From the NCBI GenBank assembly GCA_001567085.1, contig LMZS01000059.1, forward strand, positions 1-56,339: DNA of 56,339 nt. Direction: 5' to 3'. Under the pieces are notes generated by a model, which worked only from the letters and a program-made list of their open reading frames with translations, was not told the origin of the DNA and ran no database searches. Source of the stretch: Chloroflexi bacterium OLB15. GTDB taxonomy: Bacteria; Chloroflexota; Anaerolineae; Aggregatilineales; Phototrophicaceae. A program made the position numbers and the translations under genes. Positions 17,090 to 26,068 of the stretch are shown here, piece after piece; positions within the stretch are counted from its first letter, which is position 1, and the number at the start of each line of letters is the position of its first letter.

Positions 17090-19163
17090 TTAGGTCCTTA
17101 CCCGGCGTACAGCAGTGTTAATAACCACTGCGACGATGATGATGATGCCCTGCACCCCGTAAAATACGCGGGGATCCATGCCCACCAGCACAAGGCCGGT
17201 TCGCAGCAGTCCGAAGATCAACACGCCAAGCAGCGCACCGAAAATGCTGCCATAGCCACCGCTGAGCAGCGTGCCACCGATTACCGAGGCCGCGATAACT
17301 TCCAACTCCAACCCTTCGCCGAGGTTGGGGCCAACGCTGCCGACACGGGAAACGTTGGCGATACCTGCTACTCCCGCCAGCATCGCGCAAATAATGAAGT
17401 TAGTGATTTTTACGCGGGATACGCTAATACCTTGCGCGCGCGCTGCGCCGGGATTGCCGCCGACAGCGAAACTGAAACCACCGTATTTCATATTTGTCAG
17501 AATAAACTGGAAAATCACTACCAGAACAAACCACCAGATCACGCCAGTTCGTAAGTTAATAGAAGCATCCAGCGGCCCGATGAAGGGTATTGAAGCGATA
17601 CGCCCATTGGCTATATCGAAGAAACTCAGAGCAATAATGTCTGAACCTCGCCCTAGTAAGTCAATACTCCCTGTTATACAGCCAATCACAAGGCCGACGA
17701 TGGCAAGGGTGAAAATAGCTGCCCAGATCGTGCGTGCTACTAGCTGCACATCACGGAATGCAGATTGATCTTCACGGAAATTGCGAATGCGATTTAGAAC
17801 ATCGCCCCATAGGCGCGGAAGCTGGCGATACCCAAAATACAGTAGGATGAGGCCGGCTAGTACCAGGAGCGCAATCAAGACAAATGGGCTGACTTCGATA
17901 ACGGGATCGGGAAGCCGGTAATCAGCGTAACGGATGATGCGCCCTTCAGGCAGCGTGACCAGCGTGATCGCACGATAGGCAAGCAGGGTGCCGAGCGTGA
18001 CGATAAACGAGGGAATCCCTGTGCGAATTAGCAGGGCACCATTAATCAACCCTAGTACCCCTGCAAACAGGAGCGCGACCACGGCGGCGGGGACTGCGTG
18101 CATGGGCGGCAGGCCAAACGCGCCTTCAGTTAGTGCGAGGATGAAAATGAGCGAACTGGCGCCATAAATCGAACCCACAGAGAGGTCAAATTCGCCAGAT
18201 ATCATTAGTAACGTGATGCCGATAGCAACGATGCCGTTGGTGACATTGGTTGAAAGCGCGCTGGCAATGGCGCGGGTTTCAAAAAATAGGGGCGATGCAA
18301 TTGAGAATGCAACCACCAGCGTGACCAGGCCAATGATCGCCCCGGCGCTTGGAGACTTCGCCAGTTGATTGCGCACTGATTGATCGGCAGAGATATCTAC
18401 GCTGAGCGTGAGGTATCTGTAGACGGCAGTTGCAGCGAGGAACATCGCCAACCCTGGGGCGAGCAGCTCTATTGCTGCGGGGATGTTATCGGCAATAGAG
18501 CCATTAGCAGGGATAGTTTTCTGAATATTGATGGCACCTGCGAATACCACTGCGAGGCTCACCAGCGCGGTGAGCATGGAAATCCACTGCGCCCAGGGCC
18601 AACCGCGCTTGTCACGAACCCAAACCGCCCAGATTGTTCGCAGACAGATAATTGCCCACAGTAACGTGAAAATGATGGCTGAAATTTCGAGAAGGTTGAG
18701 ATCGCGGCGGCTGATATTGGCGCGTTCACCCAACGGTAACCAGCCCGTTATGATTTGTTCGGCGTATAACAACGATAACGCGGCAGATGCGATCAAGAAG
18801 GCGAGCATGAGTAAAACGCCGGGAGACGTTTTTGCCGACGCGGTGTTCGAGGTAATCGCTGTAAGAAGGGGTGCTGGGATGGCGTATCAGCCCGATTGCG
18901 GTATATAGACAGAGCAGCCCCCAGATAGCCGAGGTCACCAACAGCACAATCTCGAGGACGTTTAGATCGCGACGGCTGATATTGGCGCGTTCGCCCAACG
19001 CTAACCAGCCCGCAGCAAACTGCTCGGCGATGACCAGCCCCAAAATCCCCGCAATAATGAGCATAACGACTGTTGCGATGTACTTTCGGTTACGTAACAA
19101 CAGGCGTTCTTTTTCGATTTCGGAAGGTTGGCGGGAGCCAATAGGAACGGCTGTACCGGTCAT
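17090..19163 (-). CDS. Sugar ABC transporter permease with a duplicated N-terminal module (single-base frameshift)
   Basis: The C-terminal two-thirds is a typical ribose/xylose permease (GEFDLSVGSIYGASS, then VGGNPGAARAQGI and GGTLLSGGYGSIFG). As read, the frame from 19163 fails after residue about 110, while another opens at 18808. They join if one T is removed from the TTTTT run at 18829-18833, giving about 690 aa. That is roughly double the usual size. The extra N-terminal part holds two copies of a membrane-helix plus GERANISRRDLN element, so it has about three additional hairpins before the permease core. It is followed by the ATPase, and the binding protein lies upstream. The corrected frame, not the two fragments, is my annotation. 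Confidence 0.82.
18699..18747 (-). repeat. Direct repeat, copy A (permease N-terminal module)
   Basis: 49 bp, 46 of 49 identical to copy B at 18964-19012. It encodes the second GERANISRRDLN element of the permease. The 265-bp spacing equals a non-codon multiple as printed (one extra base), consistent with the frameshift between the copies. Confidence 0.85.
18964..19012 (-). repeat. Direct repeat, copy B (permease N-terminal module)
   Basis: Partner of 18699-18747, differing at three positions. It encodes the first GERANISRRDLN element. Confidence 0.85.
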
Positions 19164-19215
19164 AAATAATTAACCCTATTGCCAATTCAATAAATAATAA
19201 TCGCCTACAAATAAG

Positions 19216-19242
19216 GGTAGGGGCGGTATTAGCGCCCCTACC
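19216..19242 (-). terminator. Intercistronic hairpin after the sugar-binding protein
   Basis: 10-bp stem GGTAGGGGCG / CGCCCCTACC with a 7-nt loop between the binding-protein and permease genes. The T-tract is weak, so it more likely stabilises or partly terminates the upstream message than ends it fully. Binding proteins are usually needed in excess over permeases. Confidence 0.6.
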
Positions 19243-19273
19243 GGTTATTGTCTTGAACTTATGGCGCTAATGT

Positions 19274-20263
19274 TTAGCGATAACCGGCTGCTGTCAGTTC
19301 GATGATCGCATCAACATTGCTGGCATCAATGACGCCGGGGCCGGTGAAGATGTCGCCGCCGGGGGCCATTTCGTACTGGCTGTTCAGATACAACCACATG
19401 ATGGTTTCAAAGCCTTGCAGGTACGGCTGCTGGTCAATTGTTTGCAGCAGGAAGCCGTCCTGAATCATCTGGTAAATTTCTGCGCTCGTGTCATGGCTGG
19501 TGGCAAACAGCGTGCCGGGTTCAATGCCCGCTTCGGTCAGGTACAGGTTCAAGCCGGAAGACGGCGAGGGGCCGAGCATGAAGATGGCATTGGTATCCGG
19601 GTTGGCGGCAAAATAGTCGGCAAGAATACCGGCTGTTTCGGCGGGGTCGTTGGTGATGTTCAGGCGGTCAACTGGCACGCCGTTTTCATCAAAAACGCTC
19701 TCAACGCCGGCGCAGCGTGCTTCAAGACCACTGTGCCCCTGCTCCTGAATGGTGCAAACGCCCTTGTTGATTGTGGCGCCAGCGGCAGCGGCTTCGGCAA
19801 ATACGCGCTGCGCATTGCTAACGCCGCCGGTGAATTCATTGGCGCCAATGTAGAACAGAGTAGGCAAAGCTGAATCGGTACCTGCGCCGGGGTCGGCAGT
19901 GTTTAGCACGATAACCGGGATTCCCAGTTCATTTGCGCGCTCAACGCCGCTGCGAATCACCTCTGGATCGGGCACTGTGGTGCCAACGCCATCCGGATTC
20001 AGCGCAAGTGCATCATCCCAGAAGCCCGCCATCGCTTCCAGACCGTAAGTGTCATCTGCTAGCCACTGGCATTCGGCACTGAGAAGGGCGCAGGCATCGT
20101 CCATACCCTTAATGACCGTGATCCAGAAAGGATTGCCAGCGCCACCATGGGCAACGATTGCGAAGCTCAGCCCATCGTCTTGTGCGCCAACAACGCCGAT
20201 ACCAACAACAACAACACCCAGAATAAGAAGAGCTACTGCAAATAACCGCGAAAGCTTACGCAT
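19274..20263 (-). CDS. Sugar ABC transporter substrate-binding protein
   Basis: 329 aa extracytoplasmic solute-binding protein of the periplasmic-binding-protein type 1 class (RbsB-like). The signal peptide is residues 1-27 with cleavage after VGA. The mature part starts with the LSFAIVAHGGAGNPFW strand and has the two-lobe order PEVIRSGVERANELGIPVIVLNT, then an NTNAIFML segment. An AAAGGAG ribosome site precedes the ATG. First gene of the transporter operon, transcribed from a strong promoter at 20398-20425. The divergent neighbour is xylose isomerase, which suggests xylose or a related pentose as ligand (inference). Confidence 0.92.
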   Translation of the reverse strand: MRKLSRLFAVALLILGVVVVGIGVVGAQDDGLSFAIVAHGGAGNPFWITVIKGMDDACALLSAECQWLADDTYGLEAMAGFWDDALALNPDGVGTTVPDPEVIRSGVERANELGIPVIVLNTADPGAGTDSALPTLFYIGANEFTGGVSNAQRVFAEAAAAGATINKGVCTIQEQGHSGLEARCAGVESVFDENGVPVDRLNITNDPAETAGILADYFAANPDTNAIFMLGPSPSSGLNLYLTEAGIEPGTLFATSHDTSAEIYQMIQDGFLLQTIDQQPYLQGFETIMWLYLNSQYEMAPGGDIFTGPGVIDASNVDAIIELTAAGYR

Positions 20264-20361
20264 TACAAAACTCCTTTAAATTTAACTACTCTAAACAAAC
20301 AACGTCCCGAGCATGACTCTCATGAGCGCTCGCTTGAGACCAAACGCCGAAAATACACTAC

Positions 20362-20373
20362 CGAAACTATATT
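20362..20373 (+). promoter_or_regulatory. Shared motif copy 1 in the divergent control region
   Basis: CGAAACTATATT. A near-identical copy lies at 20478-20489 in the same orientation (one mismatch). This copy sits downstream of the minus-strand promoter start, the other overlaps the expected start of xylA transcription. Possibly one regulator controls both genes; inference only. Confidence 0.35.
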
Positions 20374-20397
20374 ATAGGAGAATCTAAAACCCGCAAA

Positions 20398-20425
20398 ATT
20401 ATAGCGATGCTAAATAAATATGCAA
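20398..20425 (-). promoter_or_regulatory. sigma70-type promoter of the sugar transporter operon
   Basis: On the minus strand: TTGCAT (20420-20425), 16-bp spacer and perfect TATAAT (20398-20403). Leader of about 125 bases to the ATG. Confidence 0.7.
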
Positions 20426-20477
20426 ATAATCAATTATCAATGATTTTTGCTCCATAAGACGGAAAGTGCGCTACAAT

Positions 20478-20489
20478 CGGAACTATATT
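20478..20489 (+). promoter_or_regulatory. Shared motif copy 2 in the divergent control region
   Basis: CGGAACTATATT, one mismatch from copy 1. It lies just after a TACAAT hexamer (20472-20477) that could be the xylA -10 box, although no good -35 is seen. Confidence 0.35.
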
Positions 20490-20528
20490 TTTTCATAGAT
20501 TCGTTCCTAAGCGAAAGGTATTGTAAAT

Positions 20529-21692
20529 ATGACAGATTATGCTCCAAGACCTGAAGATCGCTTCACGTTCGGATTGTGGACGGTGGGTAACATCGGGCGC
20601 GATCCTTTTGGCGGCCCCGTGCGCGATGTAATTAGCCCCGTAGATATTGTCTATTTGCTTGCGGAAGTGGGCGCGTATGGCGTCAATTATCATGATAATG
20701 ATTTGATTCCTATTGATGCCACACCCGATGAAGAACGACAGATCATTAAAGATTTTAAGGCGGCGTTGAATGCTACCGGTATCAAAATGCCGATGGCTAC
20801 CACCAATCTGTTTACCGACCCAATTTTCAAAGATGGCGCTTTCACCTCAAACGATCCGCATGTTCGGGCATACGCCTATCAAAAAGTGCTCAGGACGATT
20901 GATATAGGCGTTGATCTGGGTGCAAAAGTGTTTGTGTTCTGGGGGGGGCGTGAGGGCACAGAAACCGACGCCAGCAAGAATGCGGCAGATGCGATCAAAC
21001 GTTATCGTGACGCGATTAACTTCTTTTCGGAATATGTGATCAGCCAGAAATATGATCTGCGCCTGGCTTTAGAAGCGAAGCCTAATGAGCCGCGAAGTGA
21101 TTTGTATTTGCCGACAACTGGCGCGATGTTGGGCTTTATCGCCACGCTGGATCACCCTGAAATGGTGGGCGTTAACCCCGAAGTAGCGCATGAACACATG
21201 GCCGGCCTGAATTTTATGCATGCGATTGCACAGGCATGGGATGCTGGCAAGTTGTTCCACATTGACCTAAATGACCAGCTGTTCGGGCGTTACGATCAGG
21301 ATTTTCGCTTCGGCGCGGCGATGATTAAGCAGAACTTCTTCCTTGTGAAATTTCTTGAAGATGTTGGCTATACGGGAAGTCGCCACTTTGACGCACATGC
21401 TTACCGCACCGAAGATTACAATGGCGTGAAGGATTTTGCGCGCGGCTGTATGCGCACCTATCTGATTCTGAAGGAAAAGGCGCAGCAGTTTAACGCTGAT
21501 CCTGAAATTCAGGCGCTGCTGGCGGACATCAACGCTGATGATGGGACTTTTGATTATCTAAAGACGTTCAGCGCTGAAGGCGCTGCCAAACTCCGCGCGA
21601 CAGATTTTGACCGTGTGGGCATTGGCAAGAAGGGGTTGTCTTACGAACGTCTCGATCAATTGACAATTGAAGTATTGCTGGGTGTTCGCTAG
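20529..21692 (+). CDS. xylA: Xylose isomerase (class I, actinobacterial-like)
   Basis: Interconverts D-xylose and D-xylulose. All metal and catalytic residues of class I enzymes are in place: H55 and D58 (NYHDNDLIP), W138 (FVFWGGREG), E182 and K184 (EAKPNEP), E218 and H221 ([11 protein letters not shown]). D246 (HIDLN), D256, D258 and D288 are also conserved. Numbering is one higher than in Streptomyces enzymes. Length of 387 aa fits this class. One difference is that the stretch after D288 reads AHAYRTED where many have KPPRTED. Transcribed away from the sugar ABC transporter, with a shared control region. A terminator follows. Confidence 0.95.
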   Translation: MTDYAPRPEDRFTFGLWTVGNIGRDPFGGPVRDVISPVDIVYLLAEVGAYGVNYHDNDLIPIDATPDEERQIIKDFKAALNATGIKMPMATTNLFTDPIFKDGAFTSNDPHVRAYAYQKVLRTIDIGVDLGAKVFVFWGGREGTETDASKNAADAIKRYRDAINFFSEYVISQKYDLRLALEAKPNEPRSDLYLPTTGAMLGFIATLDHPEMVGVNPEVAHEHMAGLNFMHAIAQAWDAGKLFHIDLNDQLFGRYDQDFRFGAAMIKQNFFLVKFLEDVGYTGSRHFDAHAYRTEDYNGVKDFARGCMRTYLILKEKAQQFNADPEIQALLADINADDGTFDYLKTFSAEGAAKLRATDFDRVGIGKKGLSYERLDQLTIEVLLGVR

Positions 21693-21706
21693 AGCTGTTC
21701 AGAGTG

Positions 21707-21742
21707 AATCTGTGGGGTAGGGTATACCTTACCCCGCAGATT
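21707..21742. terminator. Bidirectional terminator between xylA and the dehydratase gene
   Basis: 16-bp stem with loop TATA (AATCTGTGGGGTAGG left arm, two G-U pairs), followed by GTTTT. The stop codon of the minus-strand gene begins at the right edge. Confidence 0.85.
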
Positions 21743-21745
21743 GTT

Positions 21746-22951
21746 TTAACGTATATCCTCAACTGCCCAATGATCGCCCATTGCGCGGCGCCCTTTGGCT
21801 AAACCCTCACCTTCTGAGACTTCACGAGTTAGGTCAGTCCGTTCCAGCATTTCGGGGCGTAGGTTTACGCCTAGCCCAGCGCCTTCGGGTATATCAAGGG
21901 TGCTGGCTGATACCTGCGGCACAAAATCACCAATTACGCTGAAATAAGACTTGTAAAGCGCGCGTACTGATTCGACGAAAAACAAATTCGGAATATGCGC
22001 ACCCAGATGCATACAAGCTGCGTGGCAGAAGGGACCAGCGATATTGTGCAGAACCAGCGGAATGCCATATGTTTCTGCTAAAGAAGCGATTTTGAGCGTC
22101 TCTGAGATGCCACCTGTCCATAAGGGATCGGTCATTACAATTTGCGAGACGTGCTTTTCCAGCCATTCGCGAAGCTGCCATCGGGTGAACAAAGTTTCAG
22201 AGCCGACAATCGGGATACTGGTGCGGCTGGAGAGCAGTTTGATCTCGTCGGGATAGACAGCCGGAATTGCGTCTTCGAGAAATAGGATGTCGTATGATTC
22301 CAGCGCCCGCGCGATACGCTCCATACTGGCGCGATTCCAGCGGAAATGGCATTCAATGCCGATTTCCATGTCATTGCCGACTGCATCCCTGATCTGACGA
22401 ATGGGCTGCAACCCGGCCTCAACATCACGCGGATGGATATACTGACCGAAGCTGATTTCGCTGAAACGATCAAATGGCCAGATTTTCATCGCGTTGATGC
22501 CATCGGCAATCAGGCTCTTTGCAAGATTGCCCGCATCTTTATCAGGCTGCCATGCCGCATAGTCCTGTACGGCACCGAAGCCGATGCAAGTATTGTAGGT
22601 GGGGATTCGGGGGCGTGTTTTTCCGCCTAACAGTTGGTAGAGAGGGATGTTGTATTTCTTGCCGAGGATATCCCACAAGGCAATTTCGACTGCAGAAAGC
22701 GCGCGCGTTTCTGCCCCTGCGTAGCCGTGATACATAATATTATCCATGGCGAAACGCCACAGACCTTCAATATCCAGCGGGTTTTGCCCTAGCAGCAGAG
22801 GGGCAATGGTACCGTGAAGCGCGCCTTTTGCGCCGGGAATCTTGTCTACGGTTTCCCCATAACCAATGATCCCTTCATCCGTATGCACGCGCACTATGAG
22901 CAGGCGTGGGTATTCAGCCCACTGTAGAGATTCGATGGCCGTGATTATCAA
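21746..22951 (-). CDS. Enolase-superfamily sugar-acid dehydratase (mandelate racemase/galactonate dehydratase-like)
   Basis: 401 aa TIM-barrel protein that abstracts a proton next to a carboxylate. Motifs are K156 in MKIWPF, metal ligand E200 followed by H202 (IECHFRW), E226 (FLEDA) and E252 (GSETLF), and the HN pair at H302. This order resembles D-galactonate/xylonate dehydratases rather than racemases. It is last in an operon of SDR, FAH-fold dehydratase, then this gene. A sugar-acid dehydratase followed by a 2-keto-3-deoxy-acid dehydratase is the logic of oxidative pentose breakdown. The start codon is probably TTG, with GAGG upstream. The substrate is inferred, not shown. Confidence 0.88.
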   Translation of the reverse strand: MIITAIESLQWAEYPRLLIVRVHTDEGIIGYGETVDKIPGAKGALHGTIAPLLLGQNPLDIEGLWRFAMDNIMYHGYAGAETRALSAVEIALWDILGKKYNIPLYQLLGGKTRPRIPTYNTCIGFGAVQDYAAWQPDKDAGNLAKSLIADGINAMKIWPFDRFSEISFGQYIHPRDVEAGLQPIRQIRDAVGNDMEIGIECHFRWNRASMERIARALESYDILFLEDAIPAVYPDEIKLLSSRTSIPIVGSETLFTRWQLREWLEKHVSQIVMTDPLWTGGISETLKIASLAETYGIPLVLHNIAGPFCHAACMHLGAHIPNLFFVESVRALYKSYFSVIGDFVPQVSASTLDIPEGAGLGVNLRPEMLERTDLTREVSEGEGLAKGRRAMGDHWAVEDIR

Positions 22952-22980
22952 CGTAGAAATATCCTCAAGGTAGTAAGCAC

Positions 22981-23829
22981 TTAAACCACTTTTACGATGT
23001 TCGTGAGGACGCCGATACCTTCAATTGTAATGGTCACCACATCCCCTTCAATCAGGGTGAATTCACCGGGCGGGATAATGCCTGTGCCTGATAGGAATAT
23101 TAACCCCGCTGGAAAGCTGCTGCTGCGGCCAAGATAGCCCATTAGTTCAGCCAGGGGGCGGCGGATGCGGTTGGTATGCGTTTCTCCAACAAACAGGGAT
23201 ACATCATTTCGGACGATTTCAAGCTGAATGGTCGCTTGCGGGTAATCTGCGCTGCTTGAAAGCAGGATTCCCGGCCCAATGGCGCAGGCTGAAGAGTAGA
23301 TTTTCGCCTGAGGCAGATACAAGGGGTTTTCACCTTCAATGTCTCTGCTGCTCATATCGTTACCAATAACGAAACCAACTGTTTCGAGCGCAGGATTTAG
23401 CACGATGCCCAGTTCCGGTTCGGGAACATTCCACGTCGCGTCCTTGCGAATACCAACGCTATCTCCATAACCGACGACATAACGGGCAGGCGCTTTGAAG
23501 AAAATCTCCGGACGTTCGGCACGGTACACGCGGGCATAGATGTCACCGCCATCCTGTGCCTCTTCCTGCCGGGCTTCGCGGCTGCGCTCGTAAGTAACCC
23601 CTGCCGCCCAGATTTCCTGAGAGATAATAGGGGCAAGAAGCTGCGCGGGTAGGGTAGTAAGTTTCCTTACAGCCGTTGCGGCCAACCCGTTAATCGCTTC
23701 ATCTACACGGCCTATAGAGCCTGCCAGCCACGAGTCAAAATCAAAATCTACTAACTGCAAAATGTCATTTTCATTTGATAACGCCCATGAGCGATTGCCC
23801 AGAGCGTCAATATAGCGGAAAAGCTGCAT
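22981..23829 (-). CDS. FAH-family 2-keto-3-deoxy-sugar-acid dehydratase (KdaD-like)
   Basis: 282 aa of the fumarylacetoacetate hydrolase fold. The [14 protein letters not shown] segment, the metal-binding pair in VPEPELG and the [13 protein letters not shown] stretch resemble 2-keto-3-deoxy-pentonate dehydratases, which give 2-oxoglutarate semialdehyde. The ATG at 23829 has GAGGT five bases upstream; the longer frame starts at a TTG. It begins eight bases after the SDR stop and is followed by the enolase-superfamily gene. Family assignment is strong; the KdaD role is my reading of motif and context. Confidence 0.85.
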   Translation of the reverse strand: MQLFRYIDALGNRSWALSNENDILQLVDFDFDSWLAGSIGRVDEAINGLAATAVRKLTTLPAQLLAPIISQEIWAAGVTYERSREARQEEAQDGGDIYARVYRAERPEIFFKAPARYVVGYGDSVGIRKDATWNVPEPELGIVLNPALETVGFVIGNDMSSRDIEGENPLYLPQAKIYSSACAIGPGILLSSSADYPQATIQLEIVRNDVSLFVGETHTNRIRRPLAELMGYLGRSSSFPAGLIFLSGTGIIPPGEFTLIEGDVVTITIEGIGVLTNIVKVV

Positions 23830-23837
23830 TTCTGACC

Positions 23838-24623
23838 TCAATCCTGTGGCTGTTCACCTTTTGAAGATAACCCGCCATCAACTTCATAGACCGAGCCTGT
23901 TACAAAACTGGCTTCGTCTGACGCGAGAAATACAGCCACGTTTGCAACTTCCGCGATTGTACCCACGCGCCCAATAGGATGCATTTGGTCAAATTGGCGG
24001 CGGATTTTTTCTTTATCCGTTTGCATGTCAACAAACGAGTGCAGCATCGGTGAGTCAATGGTTCCCGGCGCTATCGCATTCACACGGATGCCGAGCGGCG
24101 CGTAATCTGTAGACATTGCCCGAGTGAGTGAAATCAATGCGCCTTTGGTGGCGCTGTAGGCAGCCAATCCGGGCAGCCCGCGAATGCCGGTTACGCTGGA
24201 CATATGAATGATGCAGCCTGCCCCCGCCTGTATCATGCCGGGAACAACTGCGCGGGTGATCAGGAAGGTGCCGCGAAGGTTAACGGCCAAGCAGGCTTCA
24301 AAGTCGTCTAATGAGGTTTCATGCAGCTTGCCAGACGGCATGATCGCCGCATTGTTTAGGGCAATATTTACGGTGCCGAAGCGGAGCTTAAGGCTGGTAA
24401 TGGCGTCCTCAACATCCTGAGGCTTAGTGACATCGCCCCCTAGCGCTAAGGCTTCTCCGCCATTGACTACAATTTCGTTGACTACTTCAAGGCATGTCAT
24501 TTCATCCAGATCAAAAACACCTACCTTTGCCCCTTCTGCGGCGAATCTGAGCGCAATCCCACGCCCGATTCCTCGTGCTGCACCCGTGATGATTGCTACT
24601 TTGTTTTGTAGTCGCGTTCCCAC
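23838..24623 (-). CDS. Short-chain dehydrogenase/reductase
   Basis: 261 aa classical SDR. The cofactor motif TGAARGIG is at residues 13-20, NNAA at 90-93, catalytic S143 and Y156/K160 (YSATK), then [10 protein letters not shown]. The D at the end of the second strand (VFDLD) suggests NAD rather than NADP. The start is GTG with a G-rich ribosome site. It is the first gene of the operon with the FAH-fold and enolase-superfamily dehydratases, so a sugar dehydrogenase making the lactone or acid is likely. Confidence 0.9.
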   Translation of the reverse strand: MGTRLQNKVAIITGAARGIGRGIALRFAAEGAKVGVFDLDEMTCLEVVNEIVVNGGEALALGGDVTKPQDVEDAITSLKLRFGTVNIALNNAAIMPSGKLHETSLDDFEACLAVNLRGTFLITRAVVPGMIQAGAGCIIHMSSVTGIRGLPGLAAYSATKGALISLTRAMSTDYAPLGIRVNAIAPGTIDSPMLHSFVDMQTDKEKIRRQFDQMHPIGRVGTIAEVANVAVFLASDEASFVTGSVYEVDGGLSSKGEQPQD

Positions 24624-24838
24624 AAATGCCCCCGTTGTTTTTGCGCGGTTTATTATCTCGATTCGATCATATGCCCAATGATTATAGAGTTGTCATGATA
24701 CTTGGAGAAATAAGATACGGCTTACTGGAACTCACTGGATTGCTGGTAAGGATTCCGCAGAAGGGGATAAGCCTGCTACTTCAGTTGCGACCCGTACACG
24801 GGCGGATGACTCGATCTTAATTTATGGAGCGGCATACG

Positions 24839-25780
24839 CTATACCTGCGAGCCGATTTCCTGAGCAGATTCATGCGAATCTGGCATGAGGCTGGCTTTTG
24901 CAGGCTTGCGCTGGATAAGCGACAGCAGCACGCCAGCAGTAATCAACGCGCCGCCAAACAACAAGTTGCTGGTAAATGCTTGCTTCAGAATTACGATGCC
25001 TAGCACGGCACCGACCAGCGGCTGTGCGAAGAAGAACAGCGATGCGGTTGAGGCCTCTACGAGCACAAAAGCGCGATTCCACATCCACATCGCGGCGGCT
25101 GTTGAGATGACTCCTAGATAGAGAATGCCAATAAATACGGCAAGATTGATTTCACCAACAGGGCGCTGGGATAATTCAACGGCCCCTGCCGGAATCGTCA
25201 AAAACAGGCCACCTGCTGGCGCCAGAAAAGAGAATGTGAGCGTGTCTACCCGCGAACTAAGTTTACGCACCAAAACCGAATAAAGACCCCATGTAATCGC
25301 GGCGACGGCAAGCATTACATCGCCAAAGAACGTATCTGAAGAAAAATCTGCATTCGCCGGGTTGATAATGACCAGCACGCCAGTGGTGGCTAACCCCACA
25401 GCGAGAATTCGCATGAGCGTCAAGCGTTCACGCAAGATCAGGGCTGCAAACAGAAGGATGAAGGCTGGCGAAGCTGAAGTGATCAACGCGCCGTTCACTG
25501 CCGTAGAGCGGTCAGTGCCTACGAACTGTGCGCCAACACTGATGCCAAAACCTAGAAACCCGACCAGCAGAACTGGCAGAATTTCTTTGCGGGCGGGTAG
25601 GTGAGGGCGCCGAATGATAGACAAAATTGCGCCGAGCACCAGAATCGAGATCAGCAGGCGTAAGGTTAGCAAGGCAAAAGGGGGAATGACTTGCAGCACA
25701 AGATCGGAAACAACGTACATGCCTCCCCAAATTGCCGCTGCCCCTAAACCAAAGATCGCGCCGCGTAACGATGCAGACAT
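24839..25780 (-). CDS. EamA/DMT-family transporter
   Basis: 313 aa with ten predicted membrane helices in two EamA repeats. The first starts at AIFGLGAAAIWGGMYVVSD, the second at DVMLAVAAITWGLYSVLVR. Family members export amino acids or other small metabolites; the substrate is unknown. An AAGGGAAATG ribosome site precedes the ATG. It lies upstream of the SDR operon on the same strand with a 215-base gap, so it may have its own transcript. The divergent neighbour is livK. Confidence 0.9.
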   Translation of the reverse strand: MSASLRGAIFGLGAAAIWGGMYVVSDLVLQVIPPFALLTLRLLISILVLGAILSIIRRPHLPARKEILPVLLVGFLGFGISVGAQFVGTDRSTAVNGALITSASPAFILLFAALILRERLTLMRILAVGLATTGVLVIINPANADFSSDTFFGDVMLAVAAITWGLYSVLVRKLSSRVDTLTFSFLAPAGGLFLTIPAGAVELSQRPVGEINLAVFIGILYLGVISTAAAMWMWNRAFVLVEASTASLFFFAQPLVGAVLGIVILKQAFTSNLLFGGALITAGVLLSLIQRKPAKASLMPDSHESAQEIGSQV

Positions 25781-26004
25781 TCATTTCCCTTAACAGGTTT
25801 CGAGAGCTTCATTTTCATAAACTGAAAGCATACCTTGAGCATGGCGGGCGTAGTAGCGTGATTTTCGGATCCTCTGGGATGCCGTATGTTAGAGTTTCCA
25901 AACCTTTTTAATTTATTTATTTCATGACCTGATCGTTTTTATTGCGGAAAACCTCTGAAAAATTGGCACTATTGACAGGTTAAAAAGTAATTTTTTTGAA
26001 ATAC

Positions 26005-26033
26005 TTGTAATGGATTTATAGGCGCGATATATT
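26005..26033 (+). promoter_or_regulatory. Possible promoter of the liv operon
   Basis: TTGTAA (26005-26010), 17-bp spacer, TATATT (26028-26033), with GGAGATAGGGAT as ribosome site before the ATG at 26069. Moderate match only. The rest of the 288-base space (25781-26068) shows no repeat or other element. Confidence 0.4.
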
Positions 26034-26068
26034 GAACTTGGCCTTAATACAATTTTGGAGATAGGGAT

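Noticed and set aside
18829..18833. Programmed ribosomal frameshifting in the permease
   Set aside because: The needed shift is in the +1 sense, no slippery heptamer or downstream structure fits it, and similar indels in unrelated genes favour sequencing error.
18699..19012. The 49-bp direct repeat as an attachment site or transposon end
   Set aside because: It is coding in both copies, in the same phase after correcting the indel. No integrase, transposase or target duplication lies nearby.
16299..20263. Sugar transporter as a simple rbsABC operon
   Set aside because: Gene order, single-cassette ATPase and a doubled permease do not match rbs, and no ribokinase is present, so no rbs symbols were assigned.
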